From Hexactinellida sp. DTS-2022 (taxonomy: Eukaryota > Porifera > Hexactinellida): DNA of 64,000 nucleotides. The stretch lies in assembly GCA_028753945.1 (NCBI GenBank), contig JAPNXP010000016.1, forward strand, positions 558,001 to 622,000. Direction: 5' to 3'. The notes under the pieces are model-generated. The model made no database searches, was not told the origin of the DNA, and worked only from the letters and a program-made list of their open reading frames with translations. A program made the position numbers and the translations under genes. Positions 1 through 11,277 of this stretch are shown one piece after another (within the stretch, counting starts at the first letter, position 1; each line of letters starts with the position of its first letter).

Positions 1-2810
1 AATTCTTGTATTGACTTGCAGCCCCATCACTGAAATATATCAACTTCTTACATTCTGGTTTCACTTCTTTCAAGTATTCTATTAATCGTGTAATGAAAGC
101 ATGAACAGTAGTTGTGTCATGGGCCATACAATCTGAAATAATACACACATTCAAAAACTTTAACTCTTCACTTTCTCGATAATAGACCACAAATGGATGA
201 AGAGTTGCTTGGCTATTTTCCCAATGGAATCCCTGTACTGCATCTTGGACTAAAAAACTGTAATTCTCAGCGAAGTCTAACAGGATGATGGCACTATCTT
301 TTGGAATTTTTTCTTTAAGAGATTTCAAGTAATTCGACTGAGACTTTGCAATAAAGTGGTGCTGTCTTAGACTGTCAAACTTATCACATACAACATCCAG
401 ATACTCAGTTAAGGAAAGCTGCATCTCAACTAGACAAGTTCTTTCAGTGTGGATCCACTGTTTAAAACTAATAGAATCCTCCATTTCCACATCATTCTTA
501 GAAAGGATATCTGACAAATGTTCTTTAAGGGCCCTCTTTCCAGGGCACTTGTCACATAACTGCATCATACAGGAACGATTATCGAGGTTACATACAAATA
601 TTGAGAGTAAGTCCTTAAAATTAAGGGGCTGAGAAATTGCAACAATTAGTAGTTTTACATTTTGGTGTTGCTCGCACACACAAACAGAATGCATTCCTCT
701 GCTGTTTACTGATACGCACCACTTTGGCCGCAATTCACAAAACTTCGAAAATCCAATTTTATCACTGTAGATTTTAAGAAATTCGATATGAAGTTCTTTT
801 AGATTGACAAGGAGCAAACGTTTCTGCATCTGGAACTTTATACCGTCTATCCTAACTGAAACATATTCTTTCTTGCCTGGACACATACGAGAATAGTCAT
901 CTGATTGGTAAAATGACACAACCCTTTCAATAACTTCTGAACTTAATGACCTTCCTTTTTTCATTTCTAATTCAGGCAAAATACCTAAAGAGTATTTCAA
1001 CTTTCTAGACTTCTTCACTAAGTATTCAGATACATCAAATTTTTCCATAGTCTTTATTTGACTCCAACTGTCTGGAATTATTGTCAACAATTTTACCTTT
1101 TCATTTTTTGTTACATGCTGACATTTTTCCTTAAGCAAATCCATCAGTATGTCCAAATCTTCACATTTCTCACAGGTTTTCTTTAATTCTGGAGGACTTA
1201 ACGCATCCATAGGCACATTTAACACTTTAGCAACCTTAAACTTAGATGCGAGTCTGATATCTTTGAGTTTTCTTTTCCCATAGCCAAATTTATCTCGTTG
1301 ACTGACAGATATAAATGGAGAGCATCCTAATGCTGAATTAGTTGCAGCCAAGGACTCTGTTGCAGTAATTATTGGTTCAAACTCCTCATCTGATGATTCT
1401 ATCTTTATATCTTCATGATTTAGCATCTTAACACATCCTGGGCACATCTTTTGTCCAGGTTTCAAATTGAGAAGTTTTGCTGTTTGTTCATTGATGGTTC
1501 TGAGAGATTCTGCAAAATTTTAGAAAAATTTGTCAATGTACTAGATTAATTGTATCTCAAACTGTAATAATGTAGGTGCTCTAATTAATGGCAAGTATCG
1601 TTTTATTAGTGGCAGTGAATAGGTTACAAGAAATACTAATATTTAGTATAATATTTATATTGTAGAACCCCGTTAATACTAACACCAACGGACCGTCAAA
1701 ATTTGTTCGCTTAATCCGGACAACACATTAACTGTGTTTGTACTAACGAGGTCCTACCATTGTATTATTTATTAATTTTGGATATTTTATACAGTCAGGT
1801 CTGCTTATTATGAACAAAATTTAGCCTGCTTAATATAAAAGTTCTTTTATTTGAACATTTCCTTTCATCCCAGTGAACAATTTACATAAATTTGTATTCA
1901 TTGTATTTAGTTCGCTTATTATGAAGTATCGGTACTAAGAACACATTTTTCGGTCCCTTGAATATTCAAAATAATTGTACCTGAATGTAAATCTATAGTA
2001 TATTACAGCAGGGATGGATACAGCGAAAATTTTCTTTGGGGGGGTGCAATTTCCAGGAGCAAGACAGATGAGCCGGAGCGGGCTTTATAACCGTCTCAGG
2101 TGTAAGAAATTCATAGAAAACTTCACATCGAGAGTTTGTGGTGGTTTTTCAAGAACAATTAATGCTTATTTAAATATCTAGTTATACATCGTGGTTTTGT
2201 GTAATTTTACTGTGATAATTTTACTGTGACCTTGGACCGTTGTCTAGTAATCTTGTTCTAGTCAACAATTTTAACTAGCTAGTTAATATTAAAATAATAA
2301 ACATACAAATTACGAATTTTAACATAATAATGCGGCAAATGTATGGTGATAATGAAAGATAAACCTAGTCCCTATAATATGGTATTATAAAAGGTCTAAA
2401 CTATCATATATTTTGGATTTTAGTCTCCTATTCTGGGGCTGCGCACACCCCCTGAACCCTCCCGTTGGATCCATCCCTGTATTACAGTTTCTTTGTAGAT
2501 TTAATAGTACAGTTTAATCATATACAAACTTACTTTTGACATATATCTTGTGAACATTGAATGGGTCACAGCAATACTTCTGTAAACTTTCATAACGAGT
2601 AATGAAAACTTTCTCATGATGATTGCACAAAGTACTATTAACTGATAGAGACACTCCACTTCTCCTCTCAAGAAAAATCTTATCTTGCTCTGACAAGTTG
2701 GAAACTTTTGTCAGTCCCAAACTTCTGCAATATGTTGTTTTATTGCAATCATCATTGATTGTTCTACCAATACTGCATATTTCAACTTTAGTTGAAACAG
2801 TTATTTCCAT
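1..2810 (-). CDS. Zinc-binding, RNase H/DDE-like transposase-type protein (3' end off window)
   Basis: Two exons join cleanly: 2810-2534 (Met start, donor GTAAGT) and 1509-1 (acceptor TTTTGCAG), sharing a split Lys codon. The reading frame stays open for about 595 codons and leaves the window. The N-terminus is rich in paired Cys/His (CNHH near residue 62, a CC pair near 80, CPGC near 112), which suggests zinc binding. The C-terminal part has a hydrophobic strand with an acidic residue (IILLDFAENYSF, near residue 500) and, about 83 residues on, YFSDGAASQYKN. That spacing and context look like the first two catalytic Asp of an RNase H-fold transposase. I recognise the type from multi-copy invertebrate proteins but cannot name the superfamily. 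A hAT element and two palindromic elements sit in its intron. It could be a live transposase or a domesticated host gene; the frame shows no break. Confidence 0.7.
1655..1762. mobile_element. Short palindromic pogo-like element (P1 family)
   Basis: The ends read TGTAGAACCCCGTTAATAC and GTACTAACGAGGTCCTAC, inverted copies of each other. Inside lies GACCGTCAAAATTTGTTCGC, shared with many copies in this window. It lies in the intron of the 1-2810 gene. Confidence 0.65.
1791..1988. mobile_element. Palindromic pogo-like element (P3 family)
   Basis: It starts CAGTCAGGTCTGCTTATTA and ends with a degraded inverse (TACCTGAATGTA). The same ends occur at 24913-25108 and 52765-52918, with part copies near 9660, 43788 and 54890. 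It lies in the intron of the 1-2810 gene. Confidence 0.6.
2009..2479. mobile_element. hAT-type non-autonomous element with 8-bp target duplication
   Basis: Inverted ends CAGGGATGGATAC and GGATCCATCCCTG are flanked by a perfect 8-bp direct repeat TATTACAG (2001-2008 and 2480-2487). The 8-bp duplication and CAGGG ends are hAT hallmarks. No transposase is inside. It is inserted in the intron of the 1-2810 gene. Confidence 0.85.
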
Positions 2811-4393
2811 GTAAATAGCTAAATAACTTGGATCTGAAAATGAAAAAATCTATCATTATGCAACAAACGGTACATTTTTCCAGATTCATAATTGAAATGA
2901 CGTATTCATATGATATGAGGACCCTCGCCACTCGTACGGTTGGTCCAGTTTCAACTGGACCACTTTTGACAGAAGTTAGAGCTTATATGTATACATTTTT
3001 AGTAAACCGAATCACTCAATCAGATTCTTCAAGTTCAACCGGACCACTTTAAACTAGGTGGCGCCGTAACTTGTTTTGGACTAGTCGATTGTATAAGGCG
3101 AATAGTTTGTGGACATTGGATACGTACGATATATAAATATTCAAAAATTAATAGTCATAATTATATAGGTATGAAATCCTATCATTCTATAGTATACGTT
3201 TATGTAAGTCGAAATATCAAGAAAAACAGTTAAGATTCGCGAAAATATATAATTAAGAAGCAGATTACTAGTATGAATAATCATTATCTCAAACAAAATG
3301 TTCAAAATGACAAGTTTTCACTTGAATGATAATAACATGTCAACTTTAACTCTAATTCAAAAATTCATCATACGTAATTATTAGTAATCTCCATATAGTG
3401 TGACAGAGAATAATTAAAAATTTCTAAAATTGTTCAAAACGATGACGCCCAGACACAATGAAGGAGTTGAGACACAAATTTGAAATTAGGTACAAATATA
3501 GATTAAATGCATATGTTTCATTGATACAAGTTTCAAATGCAAAGATAATTGCCCACATGGTCATCCATTTATCCAAAGATGGGCAATTTTGTATTTTTGA
3601 CCTGAGCACTCAAATTTGTACACCCACATCATCTGCACCCTTTACTGAATTAAGCCGAAATTAATTGTGGTAATACACCTCAACCTAGATATTGCACAAC
3701 CACAGTCTAGGTTAATTAGAATGAATAACTTTAACGCTATGGGGATGTAAAAATTGGAAAAAATTCTATTTTTTGGTGTAAATTTGCCTTTTAAGGCATC
3801 CATGGTTTATAAATGAAGAATGTTACACTTATTTTGAGGAGAAATTCAAAAAGCTAGGGTTACAAATACCCAGTATAACAAATTTGAGCGCCCTGTCATC
3901 TCGTAATAAAAAACTATGAAACTCACAAAATGGTGAAAATGGATGGTCGGGAAAATATGGAAAAAGAATGGGAAATTAGGAAGGGCTGTAATTTGGAAAT
4001 GTAAAGACATAATCATCTAATATTCTGAGTGAATTACTTAATTCAATAAGGAAGTGTTTTGATGAAATTTCAGCAAAAACTGGAATGGTCACATGGGGGC
4101 GTATGGACGTTTTGGTGTGGAATGACCCAATACATAAACTATTTCGGTCAAAGCTATTTAATTCACTCTATTTATAAATGTTCTTAGCATATAATATGGT
4201 GTAAATAATTACTTTGAAATTATTACGATTATGTTAGCAGAAATTTGTAATAAATTACAATCGTAAGTTTCGTAACCGGCCCAACCCAGGATAACATTGG
4301 TAAGAGTCTAGCAATCTTGAAAATCTCAATCAAACAAGATTGTTACTGAAATTTTCTGTATGGTGAATCGGTGATGGGAAATAGATATGAGTA
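2811..4393. other. Intergenic stretch with no gene seen
   Basis: Upstream of the 1-2810 gene. A self-complementary motif GGTCCAGTTTCAACTGGACC at 2942-2961 has a relative near 19485-19560 (GGTCCGGCCATGGCCGGACC), so it is probably a transposon scrap. Short ORFs here have no recognisable features. Confidence 0.4.
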
Positions 4394-5129
4394 GAATTAT
4401 CGGAAGCACGACAATTGATCACGAACAATTCATCGTAGGTGATAATTCATCACTTCGCAAGTGACAATTGGTCTTACAACCTTTCTTGCCATTTAACATT
4501 GGCAAAGAGGAAATTTGTATAAAAGCTACGGGTAAATGCAGTGATCTTATAGTTAACTAAATGTTCCGCAAACTATTGTCAGAGAAAGGGAAACTTAAAA
4601 TTGAAAAGACGGCTTTTTCTACACAAAGGATAGAGAATTGTATCTTCCTGGTACTACTAGCTGGTACTGTGACCATCAAACCAAAACAAAGTGTCGTGGA
4701 CGATTGCATTTGAGTGGTGATGTAATTATAAAGTACGCGGGGGATGCTTCAAAGACGCCTGTATTGATAGCGCTGCAGGCGTTACGAGAAAGAGCAACCA
4801 CTACTCAGGAACCAACACAGACTATAATCACCGAAACCACGACAAACATTCCTGATTCTTCTGCAGCACAATTACCCTCAAAATTTTGTATGAAAAGAAC
4901 TGTACAAAGGAAGAGAAACCAACATAAAAATTGCCCTCCACAGCCTTTTTACCTTCTATCTTTAAATATTCCAGTAGAATACGCTATTCTGCCAAATGGC
5001 ACATATTTCCTACTTCACGACTCTGGCCCTCGCCACAATCGAATTTTAATATTCACCACGACACATAATCTACACCACTCGCACAGTGCAGCAAATGGTA
5101 TGCTGATGGAACATTTAAAATTTCTCCAA

Positions 5130-5638
5130 ACGAGCCCTTCGGTCTCGGTCGCTTTGCGACAGATTGGTGCTACGCACCTCAAGTTAACGGCCGCTATGCG
5201 GCCTTGCACCTCACCCTTTCTGCCATACATAATGGTTGAAAGAGACGTTATATAGATCCCTTTATAAGATTTTCATTTTTTTAACTTGTTTTTCATATTC
5301 TAAATTTATAAACGCGAAATTCGTGTTCAGCATACTTATTTACCTATAATACCCGTTGAAAGCTAACTTCTAGGTTGATTTTGAAATTTCATTAATTTGT
5401 TTACCTATTTTGTGTAAACAACAACAACAAATATTCATATTAGAAATTTATAAGTGCGAATTTCGAAATCAGCATACTTGTTTACCAATTATAACATTTG
5501 TTTACCAATTGTAACATTTGAAAGATAGTTTATATCTCATATATAAATGCGGTTTCTATTCCCCCATCACTTAATACAATCCGGACAAACAAACAAACAA
5601 ACAAACACACACACAACAATCGAGATTTAATAATATAA
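5130..5638 (-). mobile_element. HINE/Helitron-like element, family A (inside MULE)
   Basis: On the minus strand it starts TTATATTATTAAATCTCG, has a TG/GTTT-rich stretch, one 142-bp-type unit, and ends in a row of small hairpins closing with GGGCTCGT. Taking it out leaves TCT CCA AAT ATA TTT CAG in the MULE, a smooth join, so the borders are fixed to within a few bases and there is no target duplication. That fits rolling-circle insertion between T and T. Confidence 0.75.
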
Positions 5639-6270
5639 ATATATTTCAGCACAATTTATGGCCGAGTTTTGGGAAGCAGATTTTCCACTTGTCTACTGTC
5701 TTTTGCTGAACAAGACTTTTGCAACCTATGAGGCCATGCTTCAGGCACTGAAAGAGCTCAAACCTGGACTCAAACAGATAACTTAAAGACGGACTTCGAA
5801 AAAGGTGCAATCCGAGCATTCCAAGAAGCGTTTCCCGGACTAAACTGTACAGGCTGCTTTTTCATATTAGTCAGAGTGTTTGGCGACGAATACAAGCCGC
5901 AGGTTTGCAGCACGACTACCAAACCGATCCTGATTTCGCTTCATGGCTGCGTTGCCTTCCAGCTTTAGCATTCTTACCTCCTGGTGAAGTAGAACAGGCA
6001 TTTGACGATCTACTCTCAGCAGACGGATTTGATCCCCGCGGACTGTAAATTGCCAACTACTACGAGGACACATACATTGGACGACCAAACCGCCGTCGAA
6101 ATCGTTAGCCCCCATTGTTCCCAATAGATCTTTGGAACGTGCATCAGCGTACAGTTTAGGATGAAGATCGTACTAATAACCAAATCGAGGGATTTCATCG
6201 CGGATTTCAGTCCCTTATTGGTGCTCAAGTACCAAACGTCTTTCGTTTCATCGAGGTTCTAGGGAAGCAG

Positions 6271-6522
6271 GCATACATGGGTTCAATTCCGATTTAATTC
6301 CCTGAATTCTCAATCTTAATGGGATTCCCTGATTTATTTCCCAGTCGCAGTCTTTCATTTTCGTCAATTCCGGACTTAAGTCCCATTCCCATTCCCTAGT
6401 ATAGGACTTAATTCCTAGTCGCATTATTTCAATTTCGGGATTCAGGGCTTAAGTCCCATTCCCATTCAGAATGGGATTTTAAATATAAATCTTAATTCCA
6501 GTCCGGACTTGAACCCATGTAT
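6271..6522. mobile_element. hAT-type non-autonomous element inside the MULE
   Basis: Ends ATACATGGGTTCAA are inverted (TTGAACCCATGTAT), with a perfect 8-bp duplication GGAAGCAG at 6263-6270 and 6523-6530. The inside is made of repeated TCCCATTCCC / GGGATTCC motifs on both strands. Removing it rejoins MULE coding sequence. Confidence 0.85.
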
Positions 6523-6912
6523 GGAAGCAGCGGATGTTAAAAGAGATAGAAGTGCAGCAGCTCATCGGAGGCCATGAGCCTCCGTCAAAAAGGAAAAATA
6601 TCAATGTTGTGATGAACGATTTACGAATATCTTAAACTATATTGCTGAAAGAACCAATTGCCAAGCTCTGAAAGGAATTTCATTTTGTTATAATTTCTAA
6701 GTAATTTCTACTTTGTACTACCATTACTACCATTATTACTTTCCAGTTTTAGAAAAATAAATTACATACTAATATTAAACCTGGGGATGAATTGTCGCCG
6801 TGATGAATTATTAACGGTGATGAATATTTCGTGATGAATTGTTCGCGATGAATTGTCGTAGACCCGAATTATCATATACCAACAAATTCACATAATTTTA
6901 ATCTTTAATACA

Positions 6913-6996
6913 ACGAGCCCTTCGGTCTCAGTCGCTTTGCGACGGTTCGGCGCTCCATGCCTCAGTTGACGGCCGCTCCGCGGCCTTACTACGCCT
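6913..6996 (-). mobile_element. Family A rolling-circle element, 3' tail only
   Basis: ACGAGCCCTTCGG, then the hairpins GTCGC-TTT-GCGAC and GGCCGC-TCC-GCGGCC. The rest of the element is missing. Confidence 0.65.
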
Positions 6997-8041
6997 TGAA
7001 ACTGATCATTTAAATTATACATCTTTGTGGTGTATTAAATATATTCCTCATAAAATCCCCCTAATAAGAATGTTACATAATGTAATTTGTTTGGAAAAAA
7101 ATTTCAGTTGCACTATAAGGATTCAGTTGCACTATAAGGATAGCTCGATTCCAAATAATATTAAAGAAAAACATGAAATAAAATAGACAAATGATTGCTT
7201 ATTTTTACTCAAATTGCAGTCTCAGAAAATCTTTCTATTATGCACATTGCACAGTCTATTTATACTAATTGAATGAAGTCTAGCTAATCCATACTAACAA
7301 ACCCTCGAATTTAATTGGCCAAAATATTTTGTCGCCTTTGGATGAAAATGCTAATATTTCTTTTCAAAAAGAGATCGTTGTCGCAGTACAAAATTACCCC
7401 TGTAACTGATAATATTCAACAGATCGGTTAAGTGTCATTGAAATATGTAACCGTTAACCGATATTAGCAGTAATTAACCGGTTAGCCAGCTAACGAATCA
7501 GTCTATCTATTATAAAGATTACAGTCGTGATTACAGCAATAAACATGAATGATTACTATTATGAATACTTTTGAATCGACCCAAATCCTGATTGCAACAT
7601 TATTGGCAACTTATGTAAATAAATCCTATGGGTTATGTATAAAAAATACAAAAATTACCTTACTAGATAAATAGCCCGCCCTGAAAATGAAAATGTAACT
7701 TTAAATAAGCAAATTAGCAATAATTTATAAACCAATAGATTAAACTTAGATTAAAATAGTCGCTCAGCAATAAATAAATTGATTAAATGAATTAATTACA
7801 AATCTTACTTTTAGTAATGAATTTGCAATTCTGTATTGAAAATAAAGCGAAAATAATGATCGCTCTGAAAATCTACGGATAATTTATACTACAGATTTGT
7901 ATTACTGACCACAAATGAGGGAAGTATAACAGGAACGAAATTATTCAAAAATGGTGTTTAAAGTTCCAGTAATCCAAAAAATATATAAATACAGCAAAAG
8001 ACAAACAAATAAATAAACAAATCAGTGTATACAATAAAGAA
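6997..8041. other. Intergenic stretch; family B scrap and tandem 23-mer
   Basis: A 23-base unit, TTCAGTTGCACTATAAGGA plus four bases, is repeated in tandem at 7097-7143. A minus-strand scrap of rolling-circle family B lies at 7245-7350 (contains CCCTCGAATTTAATTGGCC). A TATA-like ATATATAAATAC at 7980-7991 lies about 50 bases before the Maf-like start codon and is a plausible promoter element. Confidence 0.4.
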
Positions 8042-8368
8042 ATGGCGGAAACAATTAAAGTTATGGCTGAATATCCTTATCTTAGCGATGAAAATATTCA
8101 ACACCTCAAGCCATCTGTTCTATATAGAATTCTAGGTTCAGTCAAGGCAACAGATAATGAAGTCAAATTGATAAAACAAAAGAGGCGAAGACTACAAAAA
8201 TTGCATTTTAAACACAAGAAGGATTCAATAATAAATGCAACTCTCGAGGAAATGGGTATGGAATTGGAAGATTTAGTCGGAGAAAAAAATGAACTCTTGA
8301 AAATGAGACAAGAGTTACAAATTGAAATAGGACAATTTAAAAAGGTCATAGAGCAGGAAAACCAATAA
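8042..8368 (+). CDS. Diverged small-Maf-like bZIP protein, intronless
   Basis: A single-exon ORF of 108 aa. Residues 12-45 resemble the Maf extended homology region, with LSDENIQHLKPSVLYRIL followed by EVKLIKQKRRRLQK, which matches the family pattern EVVRLKQKRRTLKN. A heptad-spaced zipper follows (MELEDLV GEKNELL KMRQELQ IEIGQFK). What is missing is the DNA-reading core: where Maf proteins have NRGYAxSCRxKR, this has KLHFKHKKDSII, with no Asn, Ala, Cys or Arg at the contact positions. From the family I infer a dimer partner that may not bind DNA itself. A TATA-like box lies 50 bases upstream, and an AATAAA overlaps the stop region at 8366. An alternative is a plain coiled coil that resembles Maf by chance. 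Confidence 0.55.
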   Translation: MAETIKVMAEYPYLSDENIQHLKPSVLYRILGSVKATDNEVKLIKQKRRRLQKLHFKHKKDSIINATLEEMGMELEDLVGEKNELLKMRQELQIEIGQFKKVIEQENQ

Positions 8369-8527
8369 ACTGGGAACCTACATCGTATAAAGTGTTGTAA
8401 TATTTCATTTTAACATAATGCCATTATTTAGCTTATTTTGCAAATCCTACCATTTATTACACAAAGGCTTATTTGCAATGGATATGCATTCATTCATTAC
8501 TGCCAATTCTTTGTTATATTATATAAA

Positions 8528-9575
8528 TATATTAAATCACAATGATTTGTTTTTTTGTTTTTTTGTTCAGAATTGATTGAGGAACTGGTAAGAGCTACAG
8601 ACTTGAAATTTGGCAGGGGGGTGGGAAATAGTGTATCTAGAAACAAGTTCTAATATCTAAGAAAAATATTCACATCTTCCCTCCCTATAGGTGACAAAAC
8701 TTTTAGCCTATTAAATTCGAGGGTTTTCCAGTATGGATTAGCAGCTAGCATTCAATTCGTATAAAAGGATTTTAGTGTCTCTATCAATTGTTAAGTGTGC
8801 GTTATAGAATGCCTATCTGATACTGTGATTTAATTGGTCGAGAGGAAGTTCATTTATCCAATCAGTTATTGTGTTCCGTCTGTCTCCCATAGATTTATAA
8901 CTTTCCATTGTGTCTATTTGATTATTACCAATCAATACAATAACTTCTCCACAGTCCAAAGTTAGGGGTCCACAGAGTTGTACAGTTTGTTAGTGATATT
9001 AATTTTATATTTGGAGTTAGTTTATTAATATATACACGGACATGCGTTATTATCTAGAAAACTGTCAGTTCTAACTAGCATAAATATTCAACAGTACAGG
9101 CGCTGATTAGTATTTCCCAATTTATTTTTTCTGTCCTTATACGTATATACCTATGGCTAGGGCCCATTGATATAGACAGCTTAGGGAGGCACAGCCCTAC
9201 TCTGAAACAATAGCATTACTGTTACGTGGGTCACTAGCGGTCACCTAAATATTACCCATATGATTCCCGTAATATAATCAATTTGTGCTTTTGAATTTAA
9301 GTAATGCTCAAGGGGGTAAGTGTTACAACCCGTCCTTTTTATTACAAAATGACAAAAAGCGTGATGTAGGGAGGAGGTATATAATTTTTTCGTCATTTTT
9401 CGTCCATAATCGAAAGTTTTTATAGGAGCCTAGATTCAGTTTAAGTCTATTGGAGTATATAATTAAATACAACGGACATTTAATTTGAAAAGAGATGTGT
9501 TTTGAAATACAAGCGAGGGCCGCAGACCCGAGTGCAAGTTGTAAGAACGCGCGTAGCGCGGACGAGCAGCTTGTA
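8528..9575 (+). mobile_element. Rolling-circle (Helitron-like) element, family B
   Basis: 5' end TATATTAAATCACAATG followed by T-rich sequence and TTCAGAATTGATTGAGGAAC. The 3' tail is hairpin-rich: CGAGGGCCGCAGACCCGAG, CGCGCGTAGCGCG, and an outer ACAAG...CTTGT pair, closing at GCTTGTA. It matches 40875-41631 end to end. No coding sequence was found. Confidence 0.7.
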
Positions 9576-9890
9576 TAAATTAAATTTGAACTTATTTGCT
9601 AATGATGTGCAATTTCTTAAAATTGAAACCATAGGGGTTTTTTATAACTAAAAATTCCTACTAAGCAGACGAAAAATTGCAATGGTTCACAATGAGCAGA
9701 CCTGACCGTATTAGGGATAACTTACATAACTTTTATAATTTATTGTTGACAAATAACGTGGTTCGGTAACATATATTTAAAAAACTCTCAGACGCCGCGG
9801 GATGGGAGTGTGCTTCTTCTGGATGGCACAGGCCGGCGGGCCGCACCCAATTTTTGGTCCCACCAAACCTACAATAGTATGTATTGTAGG

Positions 9891-10028
9891 CAGAGGCGTA
9901 GCCATGGTGCGGCACTTGGGGCACAGGTCGCACCCAAAAAATGCCCATTAGTATAATACTATAGTGCGGAAATGCCGCAACCATAATCCACAGGGCCGCA
10001 CCTTCATGCAGGCCTAGCTACGCCTCTG
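9891..10028. mobile_element. Short hAT-type element
   Basis: Ends CAGAGGCGTAGC and GCTACGCCTCTG with an 8-bp duplication ATTGTAGG (9883-9890, 10029-10036). Only 138 bp long. Confidence 0.85.
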
Positions 10029-10036
10029 ATTGTAGG

Positions 10037-11277
10037 TACAGGAATAATATTTAAATATAATTCCAATATTCAAAAATACAATCTCTATATTTTCAATTTG
10101 TAATTTGAAATATAAAAGATTCACTGGATCAGAACACAAATTTTGAAATAAGTAACTGATGAACAAAGACGAAATTGAGCTTCGAGGTGCACATCTTCAG
10201 GAAATTCTCTATCTCCATTACAAATCTGAATCTATATCACCAATGGTCTAGTCAGGCTGCTCTGTACGGCCGGCCGACCGGAAGTCAACAGAACGATTTT
10301 TTAGAACTGTGCATCTTATAGTTTAAAACTATAGTAGGATCATACTATAACGTTTATACTATGGGAAGCACACTAAAATTTAAGCTTATCCCGTATTGTC
10401 AAAAGTTAGTCACGTTAGTCTTGTCACCAATTTGATTTTGCAGAGCAGTGATAGAAAGTATCATCTTCAATATATTTCCATAAACTCAATAAATATTTGC
10501 AAATCCCAATTCTAACAACTTATGGTATGGATTTCCCATTGAATGCAATTCAGCGAATTCAATTACATAGCCATATGTAGTATACTATTTAATAGCATGT
10601 GAGTATACGGGAAGTTCAAACGGTATTTACCGCAAATTGGAAACTCCCCTCTCTATGTCACGATTTTTTAACACTTGTAATTCAAAAAAGGATGGTCTGT
10701 CCCACTGGGCTGTGGTCTGTCCGGTAGGTAAAGTTTGAACGACTAGATATATGTATACTAAACTTAACAGAGGAATTCTGGATTTACCAATCAATATAGA
10801 CCAAATCTGGTAATCGTAAATCTTGTAAGATTTAATTAAAATTACTAATATTTTGCATATATACGTAGCTTAAATTATTTCTAAAATTACAGTCGTGAAT
10901 ACAGCTAAAACTGAATACGGTTAAGATTAACGAAAATTGTGTTATTGATTACAATCACAATCGTAACTCAACTGGTGATAGGAAGGTTACTTTAAAATTG
11001 GACCTAATCTCTGGTTAAGGTTCAACGTTTGAGGACAATTTCTATCCCCTAAATAGTTATATTTCCCTAGTAATAAATGTAGTAAGAATTGTGAGTTTAA
11101 TGTGGTAACAGCCGTAGCTAATGTTTAAAAGACAAGAATGCTTAAAACAAAAACCGACTAATTATTATAATTTCGTTCGTTGAAACTGTATAAGTGTGAG
11201 AGTATAGCAACAACAATAATATAGACTGTGTTCGCCGTTAGTTGAAGTGAATGTGTTTTAAACTGTTTTTCCAAATA
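10037..11277. other. Intergenic stretch downstream of the carrier gene
   Basis: 10612-10745 is a copy of an inverted-repeat family with GTTCAAAC and GTTTGAAC ends and an inner GGATGGTCTGTC; other copies lie at 12385-12535, 43325-43465 and 54672-55137. No gene seen. Confidence 0.4.

Larger units (their letters stand above)
4638..6700 (+). pseudogene. MULE transposase pseudogene (FLYWCH + MULE domain)
   Basis: The first part encodes a FLYWCH finger (SWYCDHQTKTKCRGRLHLSG). It is followed by FLLHDSGPRHNRILIFTT and, in the next frame, WYADGTFKISP, the usual start of the MULE catalytic region. After the inserted rolling-circle element comes FWEADFPLVYCLLLNKT, then KTDFEKGAIRAFQEAFP, CTGCFFHISQSVWRRIQ, FASWLRCLPALAFLPP, and finally NQIEGFHRGFQSLIG. 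These are the expected MULE blocks in the expected order. Frameshifts (near 5095, 5790 and 5860) and stops (near 6046 and 6108) separate them, so it cannot make a transposase. The family is clear; the exact subfamily is not. Confidence 0.85.
4394..6873 (+). mobile_element. Decayed Mutator-like element (MULE) with FLYWCH transposase
   Basis: The ends are imperfect inverted repeats built from the motif GATGAATTGT: 4394-4480 contains CACGAACAATTCATCG and 6785-6873 contains the matching CGATGAATTGTTCGC-type sequence. Between them lie a FLYWCH zinc finger and the MULE transposase core. I could not find a convincing 9-bp target duplication. A rolling-circle element (5130-5638) and a hAT element (6271-6522) are inserted in it, so it is older than both. 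Confidence 0.7.

Noticed and set aside
3424-3664. Overlapping 61- and 68-aa ORFs on both strands
   Set aside because: No recognisable motif, no splice context, no repeat support.
4638-5255. A single 205-aa gene
   Set aside because: Its first part is the MULE FLYWCH region and its last part runs into an inserted rolling-circle element; not one gene.
10159-10251. 30-aa ORF MNKDEIELRGAHLQEILY
   Set aside because: Too short, no splice partners found, no domain; may be chance.
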